A stretch of DNA of 64,000 nucleotides from Litsea cubeba (taxonomy: Eukaryota > Streptophyta > Magnoliopsida > Laurales > Lauraceae), in NCBI GenBank assembly GCA_012931725.1, contig CM022949.1, positions 10,013,647 through 10,077,646 of the forward strand, given 5' to 3'. The notes beneath the pieces were generated by a model, which did not search any database, was not told where the DNA came from, and was given only the letters and a program-made list of their open reading frames with translations. Both the position numbers and the translations under genes were made by a program. This document shows positions 1 to 11,814 of the stretch, one piece after another (within the stretch, counting starts at the first letter, position 1; every line of letters begins with the position of its first letter).

Positions 1-3000
1 AAGGAGAATCTTTCAAAGCAGTTGGGCATTGCATCAGAGAAGGTATATACAAAGTTTCCTGAATGATGATGTCAATCTCTAACATGTACGACTCAATGAA
101 ACCTTAATTATGATAACTATTCTCAGAACTTTTGCCAATCTTCTTTTGAATTTAAGATAGGGTTTTAATGAATCACATCTGATAGAGTTTCAATTTTCAA
201 GTATAGATTCTATTGTGTTATTCAATTTCTTTATTATCATTCCTCTGACTGCGAAAGATGCATTTGGATGTGCCCCTGAATGCAAACAATTTAGTACTTT
301 TGGAGGAAAAATGCTATATCTTGTTCCTGATTATGTTCAGGATGATGAAGAATTTAGAAAACCGTACAAGGTGGAAATGGATCACTTATTATTATTATTA
401 TTTTATTTTTCCCCACATCACTATTGGGAACAAAAGATGAAACTGTAACCCCCAAATGGTACATCCAGACTCTTCCTCTACACAGTGTCTGAGTATCCTT
501 CCTAATGCCTTACATGGTGGCCAGAAAGTAGATGCCTAAGAAAATACAGCAGCCATCCACATTCAAAGAGAAAAATTTGGATACTGGATGACTGTCGTTG
601 GGTAATTCTCCCTAGCCCCTTCCGTCTCAGGCCCTCCTGGTTCGCCTAGATCCATAGACCGGCTTGGTATTAAGATTAAGCTATTCAGTCAAGTGCTTAA
701 GTGAAATATATGATCCGTCAGAGGAACTATTTGGATGATCTTACAAAAGACTTCAGATATCATTCGCCTTTTGTACTCTCATTTTCCATTGCTAGCTGAA
801 CAGAGCTGTCTTGCTTGCTGGAATGAAGACATTCGAAGAAAGCCTGAATATGGTGAGGTTCCCTCATATATGAATCAAGCCCCTGAATCGTCCAAGGAAA
901 GACAAGAATCTCTTCCTCTTGATCTTCATTCTGCGATTCAGATTCAGTCTACACTATAGTAGCTTATATGAAGCTTGCATGCAAACTGATTGTACTACCT
1001 CAGCCTCACCTATTAATATGTAACCTGGGCAGAATTTTGTATACAGACCAAATATTGTTATTTCCTGAACATAAATGTGATCATCTAAATAGCTTTTCAA
1101 TTGTTTGCCTCCACGCTCCCTCTTTTGACCAAAGTTTTACTTCATTTGGTATTTTCAGGTCAGCAAGTGGTTCAAGAATGCTCGATACATGGCTCTTAAA
1201 ATTCGAAAGGTAGGTTGCTCAAATCCTCAAGTAACATTAGAGCCTTTAATTTGCACATTTTGAGCTAAAAACAAGGCAGCCAGTGCACGAGGTTCCTGCC
1301 ACTGCGGGATCTGGGGAAGGTCAGATGTACGCAGCCTTACCCCTGTAAGGAGAGAGGTTGTTTCTGTGTTTCGAACCCGGACGCCCAGGTCACAATGGAG
1401 CAACCTTACCGTTGCGCCAAGGCTCGCCCTCACATTTTGAGCTATCTCCATTTATAGGAAAAATGTTTAGAAAATTAGATAAACTACGAATAAACTATTT
1501 GCACCCTTTTTTTCTTTAATGAAATCATATTGTTGCATATATATATATGTGAGGAATATTCATGTGCATCCATCCATCACCATTTTATGATGAGGGATAG
1601 CATCGTAAGTCCGACTTTATGATACATCCAAACCATCTACACACATCGGACCCCCTAAATTACATTGGATCCATTGAATTTTCACCTATCCGAATGGATT
1701 GGACAGTTGGATTGAGGGTCAAATTTTTTTCTTTAATACCGAGTCGTTAAATTTGTGGGCTACGGATGAAGGGGTTAGAGGTATGGGATTGACCCCAAAC
1801 CTGATATATATGCGCCCCCGGCCCCCTACCCACACACACTCCTAAGCTGAAGCTTAGCTTATCCAAAGCTGGAATAGTGTTGGTCCCACAAATCAAAGTT
1901 ATATCTGTTTTTTGCATGATGGAACTGGAAAATCCAGTTTTGATTGGATTTATCTTGATTTTGGATACGATCATCATGCAAAAAACAACGATAATCGACT
2001 TTGATTTGTAGGACCAGCATTGTTTCAGTTTAAGAGAGCTGGCCATATATATATATATGGCAATGTTCATGTGCATCCTTCCCTCACCATATGGTGAGGG
2101 ACAAACTCAATGGGGCCCACCTGATCATGGGACTTGGGGGGGGGATGGAAAGAGTCATATGAGATGAGACCATTTATCAAGTTTGAGGTCAATCCCAATT
2201 CTCTAACCCCTTCATCTGTGACCCACAAATTTAATGATTTTATATTAAAGGAAAATTTTGACCCTCAATCCAACGGTCCAATCCAATCGAATTAATGAAA
2301 ACTCAATTGATCCATTGTAGTTTAGGGGGTTCCATGTGTGTGGATGATTTGGATGAATCATAAAGTGGCCCCACTATGTTGTCCATGGTGAGGGATAGAT
2401 GCACATGAATATTTTCCATATATATATATATATATATATGAAATCTTTATTGAATCGGTTCCGCCAGTCCCTGGCTGACCGTTGTTGCTCTCTCTCCCCA
2501 CAACCGAAACCACAATGTTGTGCGTCCTGGGTAGCATGACAACTCGGGAAAGAAAGAGCAAGCCATCTACTACCTGAGCAACACTCTAGTCGGATATGAG
2601 ACGAGGTACATGCCTCTGGAAAACACTTTTATGCTGTCGTTTGGGCAACCCAGAAGCTCAAACATTACATGCTGGCCCACTCGAGGTTAAGCTGCTGGCC
2701 CAAATGGATCCTCTGAAGTATTTGTTCAAGAAGCCAGCTGTTTCTAGGATTCTAGATGACAGTAAATACTGTCCGAGTTTGAACTTATGTCACTGAGAAA
2801 TCCATCAAGGGACAGGCCATCAACGTTCACTTGGCCACGCACCCCGTCCCAGCCTACGAACCGTTGAAGACAGACTTCCCATATATATATGACCATCAAC
2901 CTGAGAATATGAATAAGTTTTCTACTAGAATATGAATACTTTTTTTTTTTATCGGTAACATGACCCGAACCCATGACCTGGTGGTCGCCACAGTGAGAAC

Positions 3001-4709
3001 TTTTGGACACTGATATAGTGGGCATTGTGTTTGTACATGTTGGATTTATGGTTCGGTGCTTCAGTCTGTTGATCTGATGCCAATGGGCCCCTCGTCATTT
3101 GAGTTTCTGTATAAATTATGCAATAAATAAAAGCTTTGGTGTTCCTTTCCTTTTCAGATTTTGATGCTTGGAACTTTGGATTCTTTTTTACCTATTGCAG
3201 GAGGAGAAAGCAAAACAACTTTGCAGTAAGGACATGATCAAAGGTTCTAATGCAGAAATTGGAACCAACCGAAATGCTGGTCAAGCAGCAGCAAAGACCG
3301 ATACTAATCTGGTGGCTTCGGAAGCTGGTGTCCACATATCCAAAAACACCAAGAGACTTTGTCGGAGAAAGAAACCAAAATCAATTAACCTTCCACTGAA
3401 AAACCGGGGAAAAAGATCAGCGGGCTCACTGCCCACCAACACCATTGAGGTACTGAGTATCTCATTCCATGGAGCTCCACCACTTATCATGTCATCCTTT
3501 GCTGTCCATTTTGTCTTTTTAATCATTGAGCCACTCATATGATGCTTGATCAAATGAAAGTGTTCTGTTCGCTTGTCAACTCAGCAAGTGGGGCCCAGAA
3601 CATTCATCTGGTAGGCCCTCATATTTTCAGGAGTGCGCAAAGATCTTTCATCTACAGATCCTCTTTTGACAATCTCTATTGGTCTTCTGAAGAACAGCAA
3701 TGTTGTCAATGAACCACATTCATTTGGAATTAAAACCAATGATCATAGTCTAGAGTTTTTACAATATGACCCAATCTTGATAGTGCCATCAGATGAACAG
3801 TCTGGATGACCAAATGGTACTTTCTACTTGGACATTGCCAAGGCTAAAAATTATTCTACCCATCGTCCTGTGGTTCTCAGAAGACTGTCCTCAATGGATC
3901 TCACATACTAAATTTCACAGTCTAAGAGATTGGAATCAAGAAGCTGACTTCCCAGCCAAGAGGGGGAGTATCAAGGCCACCACTTATTGGAAGTTCACTG
4001 CAGTTGTAATTTGATTTGCAAATTGCTTTGATGCGGGTCTATCTCCTTGATGGACTTAATACCGTATGGTTGCCTATTTTGTATGTAAATTATGATGCCC
4101 GCATCCCATAGGTGGGACATATGAGGTGACATTGGAATCCAACCTATCCATCTGGTGGCTTCTTTCATTAGATGTATTTTCCCAAATATCTGGTTTGTTC
4201 ACTAATTAGGTGGCCACAACGCGTATGGAATTAAGTGAACAAGAAAAGCTTAGCTGTCCACTTCCGAAGTACCCAGGGTCCACGTAATGAGCAAACCCAT
4301 CTGATATTCTTTTGGGTCCAAGGCTCTACTGTGCTTTATCTCTCATCCATTCCCTGAGATTCCTGTATAATACTAGCTTAATGATATTGTGTTTCAGGTG
4401 AGCATGTGGTTAAATAATCGAATGCGCCGTAAGCGATTGAGCAGTTTGAAATGCCGAAAGACTTCAGAGAAGATGACCAAGGACCCAAAAACAAAATCAA
4501 CTAACCATATTAATGAATCAAGTGACAAAGAACAGCTTTACTTAGTTGAACTGGAGAGATTGTTCCATCTAGAGGACAAAGTTCAGACGCTGAAGAGGGT
4601 GTTGGAAGCATGCAGAAATGACAATCACGCATCATCAAATGAAACTAACCGAGGTGAACAGCTTGTAATATATGTTCCAGTTGCAGAGGTAAGGGAAAAG
4701 GTCACATAA
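1..4709 (+). CDS. PRH/HAT3.1-type homeodomain transcription factor, 3' part
   Basis: This is a nuclear DNA-binding protein whose 5' exons lie outside the window. I read four exons: 1-42, 1159-1209, 3201-3449 and 4398-4709, all joining in phase 0 at GT/AG borders. The first two join to KENLSKQLGIASEK plus VSKWFKNARYMALKIRK, which is homeodomain helix 2 to recognition helix 3 (the WFKNAR core). Exon 3 is basic (RLCRRKKPK). The last exon starts VSMWLNNRMRRKR, carries a leucine-rich segment (LYLVELERLFHLEDKV) that could form a coiled coil, and ends IYVPVAEVREKVT before TAA at 4707. The WFKNARY(L/M)ALK signature is typical of plant PRH/HAT3.1 homeodomains, which usually also have an upstream PHD finger, not visible here. 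Introns of about 1.1, 2.0 and 0.95 kb are rich in mobile elements. An alternative donor at the GAG/GTAAGG near the end could extend the protein, so the exact 3' end is less sure than the family. Confidence 0.75.
43..1158 (+). other. Homeobox gene intron 1
   Basis: GTATAT donor and TTTTCAG acceptor flank this 1.1-kb intron. I see no coding or recognisable mobile element inside it. Confidence 0.6.
1268..1430 (-). mobile_element. Au-type SINE, antisense, with perfect TSD
   Basis: This 163-bp insertion sits in intron 2 of the homeobox gene. Read on the minus strand it starts with GCCTTGGCGCAACGGTAAGG (tRNA-like A box), has a GGGTTCGAA B box, and continues with the Au-family body (CTGCGTACATCTGACC near the middle, GTGCACTGGCTGCC near the 3' end). 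A 14-bp direct repeat, CACATTTTGAGCTA, flanks it at 1254-1267 and 1431-1444, which is the target-site duplication of target-primed reverse transcription. It is almost full length for an Au SINE. It is non-coding and depends on LINE machinery. Confidence 0.92.
1552..2417. mobile_element. Nested fold-back (long-TIR) DNA element
   Basis: Two arms of about 250 bp, 1552-1800 and 2165-2417, are imperfect inverted copies. For example, ATTCATGTGCATCC on the left faces GATGCACATGAAT on the right, and the arms keep the order through GGGGTTAGAG and GATTGACC. Both ends lie in TA microsatellites, suggesting insertion into (TA)n. Between the arms lies a second inverted pair (about 1885-1925 against 1972-2015: GGTCCCACAAATCAAAG facing CTTTGATTTGTAGGACC). 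A third copy of the outer terminus lies at about 2060-2100. No transposase is present. It resembles a large MITE or Mutator-like fold-back element. A related half-copy lies near 40960-41160. Confidence 0.7.
2590..2885 (+). pseudogene. Ty3/gypsy reverse transcriptase-RNase H fragment
   Basis: Frame pieces read YAVVWATQKLKHYMLA, then KLLAQMDPLKYLFKKPAVS, then LCH(stop)EIHQGTGH-like out-of-frame text that in the next frame gives KSIKGQAINVHLATHPVP. This order matches the RNase H region of plant Ty3/gypsy polyproteins. It has several frameshifts and no flanking LTRs were found, so it is a dead fragment inside intron 2 of the homeobox gene. Confidence 0.65.
2938..3010 (-). mobile_element. SINE-like 3' fragment (low confidence)
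   Basis: A T10 run is followed by ATCGGTAACATGACCCGAACC and CATGACCTGGTGGTC, which on the minus strand looks like a tRNA-derived B box and an A-tail. A similar arrangement is seen at 14813-14935. No target duplication was found. Confidence 0.3.
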
Positions 4710-6180
4710 TTTGTCAACGATCATGCAACACTCTCATATTGGAAGATGAAAAGGAAAGCATTTTTCGCATTCTGATGCAGTCATCACCTTTTGTACTCTC
4801 TCTCTCTCTAACTTTTGTAATATTTTCAAAGACAATAGCAAAGTAATAAAAGATCATCAAAAGCCCAGAAATGAATAAGAAGTCCATGAAATCAGTGGAA
4901 TGTTACTGGAGGGCTATAGAACTAACAATTTTGTTTGTTTCAGTCAACCTTTTGATTGTGGTTTTTTTTGCACTTAAGAAGTATGGAAAAGTATGGATCA
5001 TTTGTTCAAGTGTTCAATAATTTTCTGTGGGGTCCATCCATTATTTGGTGATCAAGACAATTGATCTGATGCCTTCTAGAGCCTGCTGCCTAATTCTTTA
5101 GAATTCTTATGTTCTTCTGAGTAATGTGCTTCTAGGCTAGAGTGAAGGATCAAAGGTGGAGGAGATCTACAAGGGATGAAAATATCCCTACTTCGATGGG
5201 AAATTGTTGTCCCCTTCATCTTATGAAATTAAAAGCTAAGAATTTAATCTCTGTGCTTTCCACCCTTGACCCTTCACTACTTCAGGGCGTGTTTGCTTAT
5301 CAGGAATGACATAATTTTTCCTTGTCCAAACTAGCAGTAGGCACAATGATAAAATAAAAAAGAAAGGGTCCAAAAGAGTGAAGAAATATCAAAACTGACT
5401 TCAATTTGCATAACCATTTTCTTGGCAGCCAAACTAAATTGGGCCACCAAGTCACCCCACACAAGTAGATGGGGAGAGCACCATCAGATTTTATAGCAAG
5501 AATTCGGCAAAATATAAGGCCGCTGAAATGTCTGCCCCAACTAATTTCATGGTTTTATCTAGTGTACGTGGATAGGAGGGTTTGCTGTCCAGAATTGAGT
5601 GTCTCTTGCGATAAGGGCCAAAAGGCTCCTGGGTTGGGCGGGAGATAACCTGAATTATCAAAAAAAAAAAAAAAAACTAATTTCATTGTTGCTAATCATA
5701 GGGTCAACCTGTTGGGATTGATCAATCTAAAATATGAGGCTTTGGAAGGTTAAGTTTTCACCCTACGTGAAGCCTGCATACTGCATTGAATTCTCGAAGA
5801 CATTTGTAAATAGTTAAAAGTCGGGTATGATGAAAACTTCACTCACCAAACCCCATTCAGAAGAGAAAACCAATATCCCACTGGGTTAGTTTTGGACAAA
5901 TCCAACTGCAAATGACCAACGCAAAAGAAAGTAAGGGTGTGTTTGGCATTGTGCTATTTCGATATTCTCATGCTCCCACGAGATAAGGCTATCAAAAACA
6001 TGTTTGGTTAGTGTAAATCATTATTTCCAATTTTGTTCTAACCGAAAAAAATTCAAAAATCTTAATCCATTGGCATAAAAAAAAAAAAAAGAACAAAAAA
6101 ACTTTATTTTTAAGAAATAACTTGTCAGTTTGGTTCCTACCTGTCTCTTATCTCTTGCATTTTAAAGTGATCATTTACAG
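4710..6180. other. Intergenic, no gene; one SINE-like tail
   Basis: Downstream of the homeobox stop codon. I see (CT)n at 4796-4810. A possible SINE 3' end at about 5550-5680 (GAATTGAGTG, then AACCTGAATTATC and A16) resembles the unit at 29290-29510. No coding sequence is convincing. Confidence 0.5.
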
Positions 6181-6189
6181 TTTCCAAAT

Positions 6190-7060
6190 CTTCTCACTTA
6201 TCCTAAAGGTATATACCCCATGTTCACAATCCCAAAGAAGGTGGCCCCACTATGTAATTCCTAATGGGTTACTTGGTCACAACTCACAATCACAAAAGGT
6301 GGGGCCATATTATAATTCCTATAATGGTAGGACCACATTATAAACCCTCATGTTCTAATTTCTAGATGTGGGCATGACATTGTAATTTCTAAATGTGGAT
6401 CTCGTGTCTACAATCACAAAAGAGGTAGCCCCACTTTATAATTCTTAAAGGTGGGTCATATGGTCACAATTGCAAAAAGTGGAGCCACATTGTATCCTAT
6501 GAATGCATGCACACATTGTGAATCCTATGAATATGACCCCATGTTTTAATTTCTAAATGTGGGCACTACTTGTAATTTTTAAAGGTGGGTCATGTATTCA
6601 CAATCAATCAAAAGATAGCCCTACATTATAATTTCTATAGAGGTGGGCCCATATTGAAAATCCTATAAATGTGCCCCTGCATTCTAATTTCTAAAGGTGG
6701 GCACCACATTGTAATTTCTAAAGGCAGGTCATGTGTCCACAATCATAAAAAATATGGATCCACTTTGTAATTCCTAAATGTGAGTCACATGGTTATGATC
6801 ACAAAAGGCAGACCCACATTGTAAATCTTATGAATGTGGGCCCATATTCTAATTCTTAAAGCTGAGTACGATGTTGTAATTTCTAAAGGTGGATCCCATA
6901 TTTACATTCACAAAAAGTGTGCCCACATTATAATTCCTATAAAGTGGGCTCATCTTGTAAATCCTATGAACATGGGCCCCGTGTTCTAATTGTTAAAGGT
7001 AGGTACCGCGTTATAATTTTACAGGTGGGTCGCATATACGACAATAATAAAGCGCCGTAA
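6190..7060. repeat. Degenerate tandem array, unit about 140-185 bp, about 5 copies
   Basis: The same word order recurs: a GTGGGC(A/T)..ACATTGTAATTTCTAAA block, then CACAATCACAAAAG, then CCCACATTATAATTCCTAT, then ATCCTATGAATGTGGGCCC. Block starts lie near 6366, 6549, 6697, 6863 and 7003. Copies differ by many substitutions and small indels, so this is an old array. Sub-blocks also resemble each other (CATTATAATTCC, CATTGTAAATCC), suggesting a shorter ancestral unit of roughly 35-45 bp. A reverse-oriented relative lies at about 34390-34650. Confidence 0.75.
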
Positions 7061-7895
7061 ATAATAATAGGTGGGTTCTACATTGTAAATCATAATCCTC
7101 TTGCTTCTATTCTTGGAGCAAAACTTTAATAATGTTATCAAACAAGTTGTGTACAACATATTCTCAACGGAGTAATTTGATATAATGTTAGGAAGAATGT
7201 AGTCCCAGCATAACCCGGTGTTTCGAGTGAAACCTCAAGTGGAATTGAGGTTGAATTCAGCTTAGCATCATGATGGCAGTGTCCAAGGCTTTTTGGAATC
7301 TTATGAACATCGTAATCATCTAAGTGGTGGGATGCGCCTATGATAAAATGGACAAACAAATTTAATGGATCATTGAAGATCTTAAAGGGTTCCGAAGATT
7401 ATGGAAGGCTCTAAAATAGCCTATAGTTATATAGCTTTATCTATTATTATATAAAGTGGATAAGTGTAACATGAGGGGTAGATTTTTATGGAAATCTCTA
7501 GACTAAGTCTAGAAGATTCCTCAAGTGACAAATGGACAGATTTTAACCATTAATTATACTGGATAGAAATATAAATAGCTATCCTTTGATCATTTGGAAG
7601 CAAAATGGAATCCACGAGCAAAGTGGAATCCACGAAAGCAAAGTGGAATCCACGTAAATATTGTATCTGTTGAGTGGACGTGTAGGAACTTTGATTAATG
7701 TTGCACGGGGTTGAATCCTAAAACTAAAGTATAGATTAATTACAATTTTGGAGGTTCGACTCTAAAAATCCATGATACTAGACGTGAAGATATTTTGGAG
7801 GAATTTTTGTGTTAAATTGGTGGTATCCATCAGTTATTTTGAAGCGCATTCACAATAAAGAGCGGCCATGTTTACTGCCTTGGTGTCCACACAGA

Positions 7896-7967
7896 ACATC
7901 CAATTACGGTTGCTTCCCTCTATTGCTGTGCACATCCAATTACGGTTGCTTCCCTCTATTGCTGTGC
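7896..7967 (+). repeat. Perfect 36-bp tandem duplication
   Basis: Two identical adjacent 36-bp copies beginning ACATCCAATTACGGTTGC are at 7896-7931 and 7932-7967. The identity suggests a recent duplication or replication slippage. Confidence 0.95.
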
Positions 7968-8574
7968 CACGCTAGGTGGTATATTCTATAAATAAAATTA
8001 GATTGTTAGAAATTTGGATCATAAGAAAATATAAATCAAATGCAAACTTAGCAAGTGTATCACGGTATCACCTGAGCATTGACTTGCTGCTGACGTGCCG
8101 CGGGGTAACGTAGGTCAGAAGAGGATGTTCTATATCGATTTGTTTGTTTTTGAGTCTTGGTTACTGACATTAATTAATGAATTTCTATATGCATTTGTTT
8201 TTGAGTTTCTTGGTTACTTGGTATTAATTAATTTCATTAGTAGTTGGTTTAGTTCTTTATTTCAGATATTCCTGTTTATAGATTTACAATAACAAAAAAA
8301 AAAAAAAAAAAAAAATCATCATAACAAATAAAATCGTAAATCTTGTCAAGAATACTTGATGATCACTCCAGTCCTAGACTTCTTGGGATGACACTACGAC
8401 TTTTGAAATTTCAGTTAGCATTTTAAAATGAGCCTTAGTTTGGACCAAATTGTTTTTAGAGGACCAAGGTCTGGATCTAAATCCTCTGAATCAGAAATCG
8501 ATATCCAAGCCCACTTATTAGCATATTCATAATCAAGGCGGACCAAAACCAGTGCAAACCCACTTTAAGACCCA

Positions 8575-8825
8575 TTTGCTTGGGTGGAAAGGGAATCCTT
8601 GCGCTTTGTAATTTTACGTTACTTTTAAAATTAAAATGAAGTAAAGCATTAAATCAAGAGGTGGAGTTTTTTTATTTTTTACTGGATGAAGGTGATAGCA
8701 TTTTGATTTTTTTTTTTTAAAAGAAAGAGAAAATCTTAAATTAAAATGATTTTGATGTGACCTCTTGTCTGGAAAATGAAGGCTTTACGTAGACTTTGTA
8801 CTATTCTAGTAAAATCACAACCGGG
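8575..8825. repeat. Dispersed repeat copy, family of 30440-31790
   Basis: It shares the ordered words AAAGCATTAAATCAAGAG, GATAGCATTTTGATTTTTT, TTTTGATGTGACC, CTTGTCTGGAAAATGAAGGC and CTAGTAAAATC with the two copies at 30470-31036 and 31045-31770. Class unknown; no coding content. Confidence 0.6.
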
Positions 8826-11814
8826 GCCCAAGGTCTCATCTATGACACATGATAAACTTCCCCCTATCCTTTTTATATAATCCTTTTGTGGAACCCATTT
8901 TACCATGAATTTTTAGAAATTTTTCCAAGGAATCAAGTGGAACTCACTTGTACAGATTGTTTGAAAAGAAACTTTAGCACCACATCAAAATTAATGATAG
9001 TTGATCTTTTCAATGATCAATGGTGGGCCATCCATTTGATGAGGAAATTCAGCATTGCCCACAAGCAAGCAATAGCAATAGTTTCTCCATCTATATTTTC
9101 GATGAAGTTCTCTAAATCCATCGGGATAATATCTACTTAAAAGGTCCCTTTTCTTCTCTTCTCTTCTTTTATGAAAATTCTAATGTTGAGATCCACATGT
9201 CTGAAGACATTGGTTAAGAATATCCTCCAGATTTTTGTAGGATGCAAAAATGGGTTCCATATCCCTTTTTTTTTTTTCATCAGAATCATTAATTAATTTA
9301 TCATTCAAGCACCCTTGCTAGAAAAGATTCATTAATTAAAAGAAAAGAGTATTACAAAGTCGAAAACGGAGAAATTAGACAATAGTAACAAAATAGAGAA
9401 AAGCATAAAATCAAGACAAAGAAAGAGAAGCACAAAATGAAGAGGAGAAATTTCTCCATCAGCTGAACATGGCATATAATAGCATCTCAACATTGGAATA
9501 TCCAACAGATTTAATGTATTTATCCCATTGAAGCGTGTATTTCTTCTCTTAATCTTCAATATTCAAAGAAACTTCATTGAAAGCAGATGGAGAAATAAAA
9601 ACATCAATTTTGTTAGGTGAGATATATGCAAAATGGGTGTCAAGTGGATAACAATATCATTACATAAGTAGTGACATCATTATGCAAGTAATGATATCGT
9701 CACGAAGGTAATTTTATAAATATATATATATATTACGCCCTAAACTGCCAATTCTATGTTTGTCAAAATCAATTCGTCTAATCAGTGTTTAAGACTTTTT
9801 TTTTCAAGGGCCAATTTCAGCGATGGTATTTCTGACAAAAATTTGCCCTGCAAGGGATTTTCGACCATAGTTTCAGGCCATGTCTCTTGAGCCTCAATGC
9901 TCTTTTCCATACTTATTTTATTATAGAATTCTGAATCCCAGCCCACCTGAAAAGCCTCTTTTAGCCCTTTTGAACTCTCAAGAGTCCACCAATCGAATGC
10001 TAAAGTAGACTTGAACATTTGGAATTCCACTTCAGAACCATAATTTAGAGAATTCCAAAATCTCCTAGTGATGAATTCTCAGAATGCTTGCAGCCAAACA
10101 AACTCCTAAATCCATCTTCACTTAAATAAACCCAGCTCAACCCAAGGAATTTACGGTTCAGGTTAGCCTTATGCTTGGTTTACCCTTTTTATGCAATTAA
10201 ATTGATATTGGGTTGAGTCAATATCTGACCCAACAACTCAGGAAGAAATTGGGGCACTAATGTACATGTGGCCTCCACAAAAAGATCATATTCAATTCAG
10301 TTGGTGAGCTGCCAGTATCAGTATGTTCAATGCATATATTGGGCTAATGGCCCCTCAAAATTTAGTGCACACCATTCAAGCTATCTATTTTGGTTTGATA
10401 TTGAAATATTCCACGTCCGGGCTAGACAAAAGTCACTCATTTCACATGGAAGTTGGAAACAAAACTAAAAAAGATTTTGGAGAAGCAGAATTATCTTTGT
10501 AAGTTAATGCATTCTCTCCATTTTTCCTTCATGAGAACCTTCACAAAAATACCCTAGTGAAGTGTCACAGATGGACGATTAGGTTTTGGCTCCAACTTGA
10601 CTCCAACCTCCCAAAAATTCAAAGCTGAGTATAGTCCACTTCCTGGTCATCAAGCAACTCTATCATATTAAATTGTGGTCATCTTACATGAAATCATTTC
10701 ATATAGCGTGAAAAAAAATTATACAATCTGAAGATGACCACACATCATTAACTTGTGGTCATCTTAAAGAATTTGCGCAATTTGAAGAGGATTTAGATAT
10801 AAATAAGAAATAGGCATGTAACTAGAGTGTTTGATGCGGGTGTTGGTTCATTGGCGTGAGGCTTGGGTTTGCTCCCCATGTGTGTTCAACACCCCCAAGG
10901 TTATGTGTGTTCAACACCCCCAAGGTTTACCTAGTGCACGGGTGTTGTAGCATTGTGCATGTACCAAAAGGATTAGTCTTTTCAGGTCAAATGCCACTAG
11001 AATACCCTCATCAAAAATTAATAAATAAATAAAACTAGAGTGTTCAATGGTATGTATGGATTTCATCATACACTCTTTTATATATATATATATATATATT
11101 ATCTCTTTTGTTTTTTGCTCCCTCATCATAGTCGTCATTTTCGTTCTATTCCGGCCGAAATTCGCCAAAACATTCTGGAATTAGCCTTGGGCGGAATGGA
11201 ATGGCCCCTAAAAGTTTCTGAACCTGATTCAGATTCGTTCTAATCAATATTGGTCATTCTGGTCCCAATTTTGGCTCCAATTACAGCCTATTCCGACCAA
11301 TGTATCTTACTTTCCATTCATATATAGTCAAAACTAGAAAATGATCAAGTGTAGAGTGTAGTTTAATTTAAGTGATGTAAGTATACATTTTTAGTATTAT
11401 TTTAGCATTCAACTATTTTTTTAATTTTATGTATTCTTTTTATATCTGTTTTTTTTCATTTTTCAATCGCGTCTTTTGCGGAATGGAATACTAAAATTAA
11501 CCGAAATGCCGAAACATTTCACTACATGGTCAAACCAAGACGGCAGCCAAAACAGAATTGACAACTATGCCCCTTAATGAACACCTTTTTAACTTTAGGA
11601 AACATCCTATCTAAGGTAGATTATTAGGATTTATCTTTTAATATTTAATTTAAAGAGAAGAAAAAACATTAAAACTTATTAATTTTTCTTAGTCAAATTA
11701 ATATCTTAGACCTATTTAACTATTCACACATATCATTTATGATATATTAAGATATGTCAATGATGTCCTAAATATCGAAATGAAAGGTCAAGTAGGGAAA
11801 TTATCTTCTCACTT

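Larger units (their letters stand above)
7061..11810. other. Intergenic, repeats only
   Basis: No gene is supported. It contains three short copies of a 20-bp unit (GTGGAATCCACG) at about 7605-7655 and a perfect 36-bp tandem duplication (separate entry). It also contains a 25-bp duplication (GTGTTCAACACCCCCAAGG) at about 10880-10930, A/T runs at 8289-8313 and 9269-9280, and TA repeats at 9719-9732 and 11083-11100. A copy of a dispersed repeat at 8575-8825 is shared with 30440-31790. Confidence 0.5.

Noticed and set aside
1268..1430. A tRNA gene (A and B boxes seen)
   Set aside because: The boxes belong to an Au SINE with its own body and target duplication; there is no tRNA cloverleaf of about 73 bases.
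7809..7991. 60-codon open frame with a repeated SNYGCFPLLLC peptide
   Set aside because: The peptide repeat is only the translation of a perfect 36-bp tandem duplication; no homology recognised.
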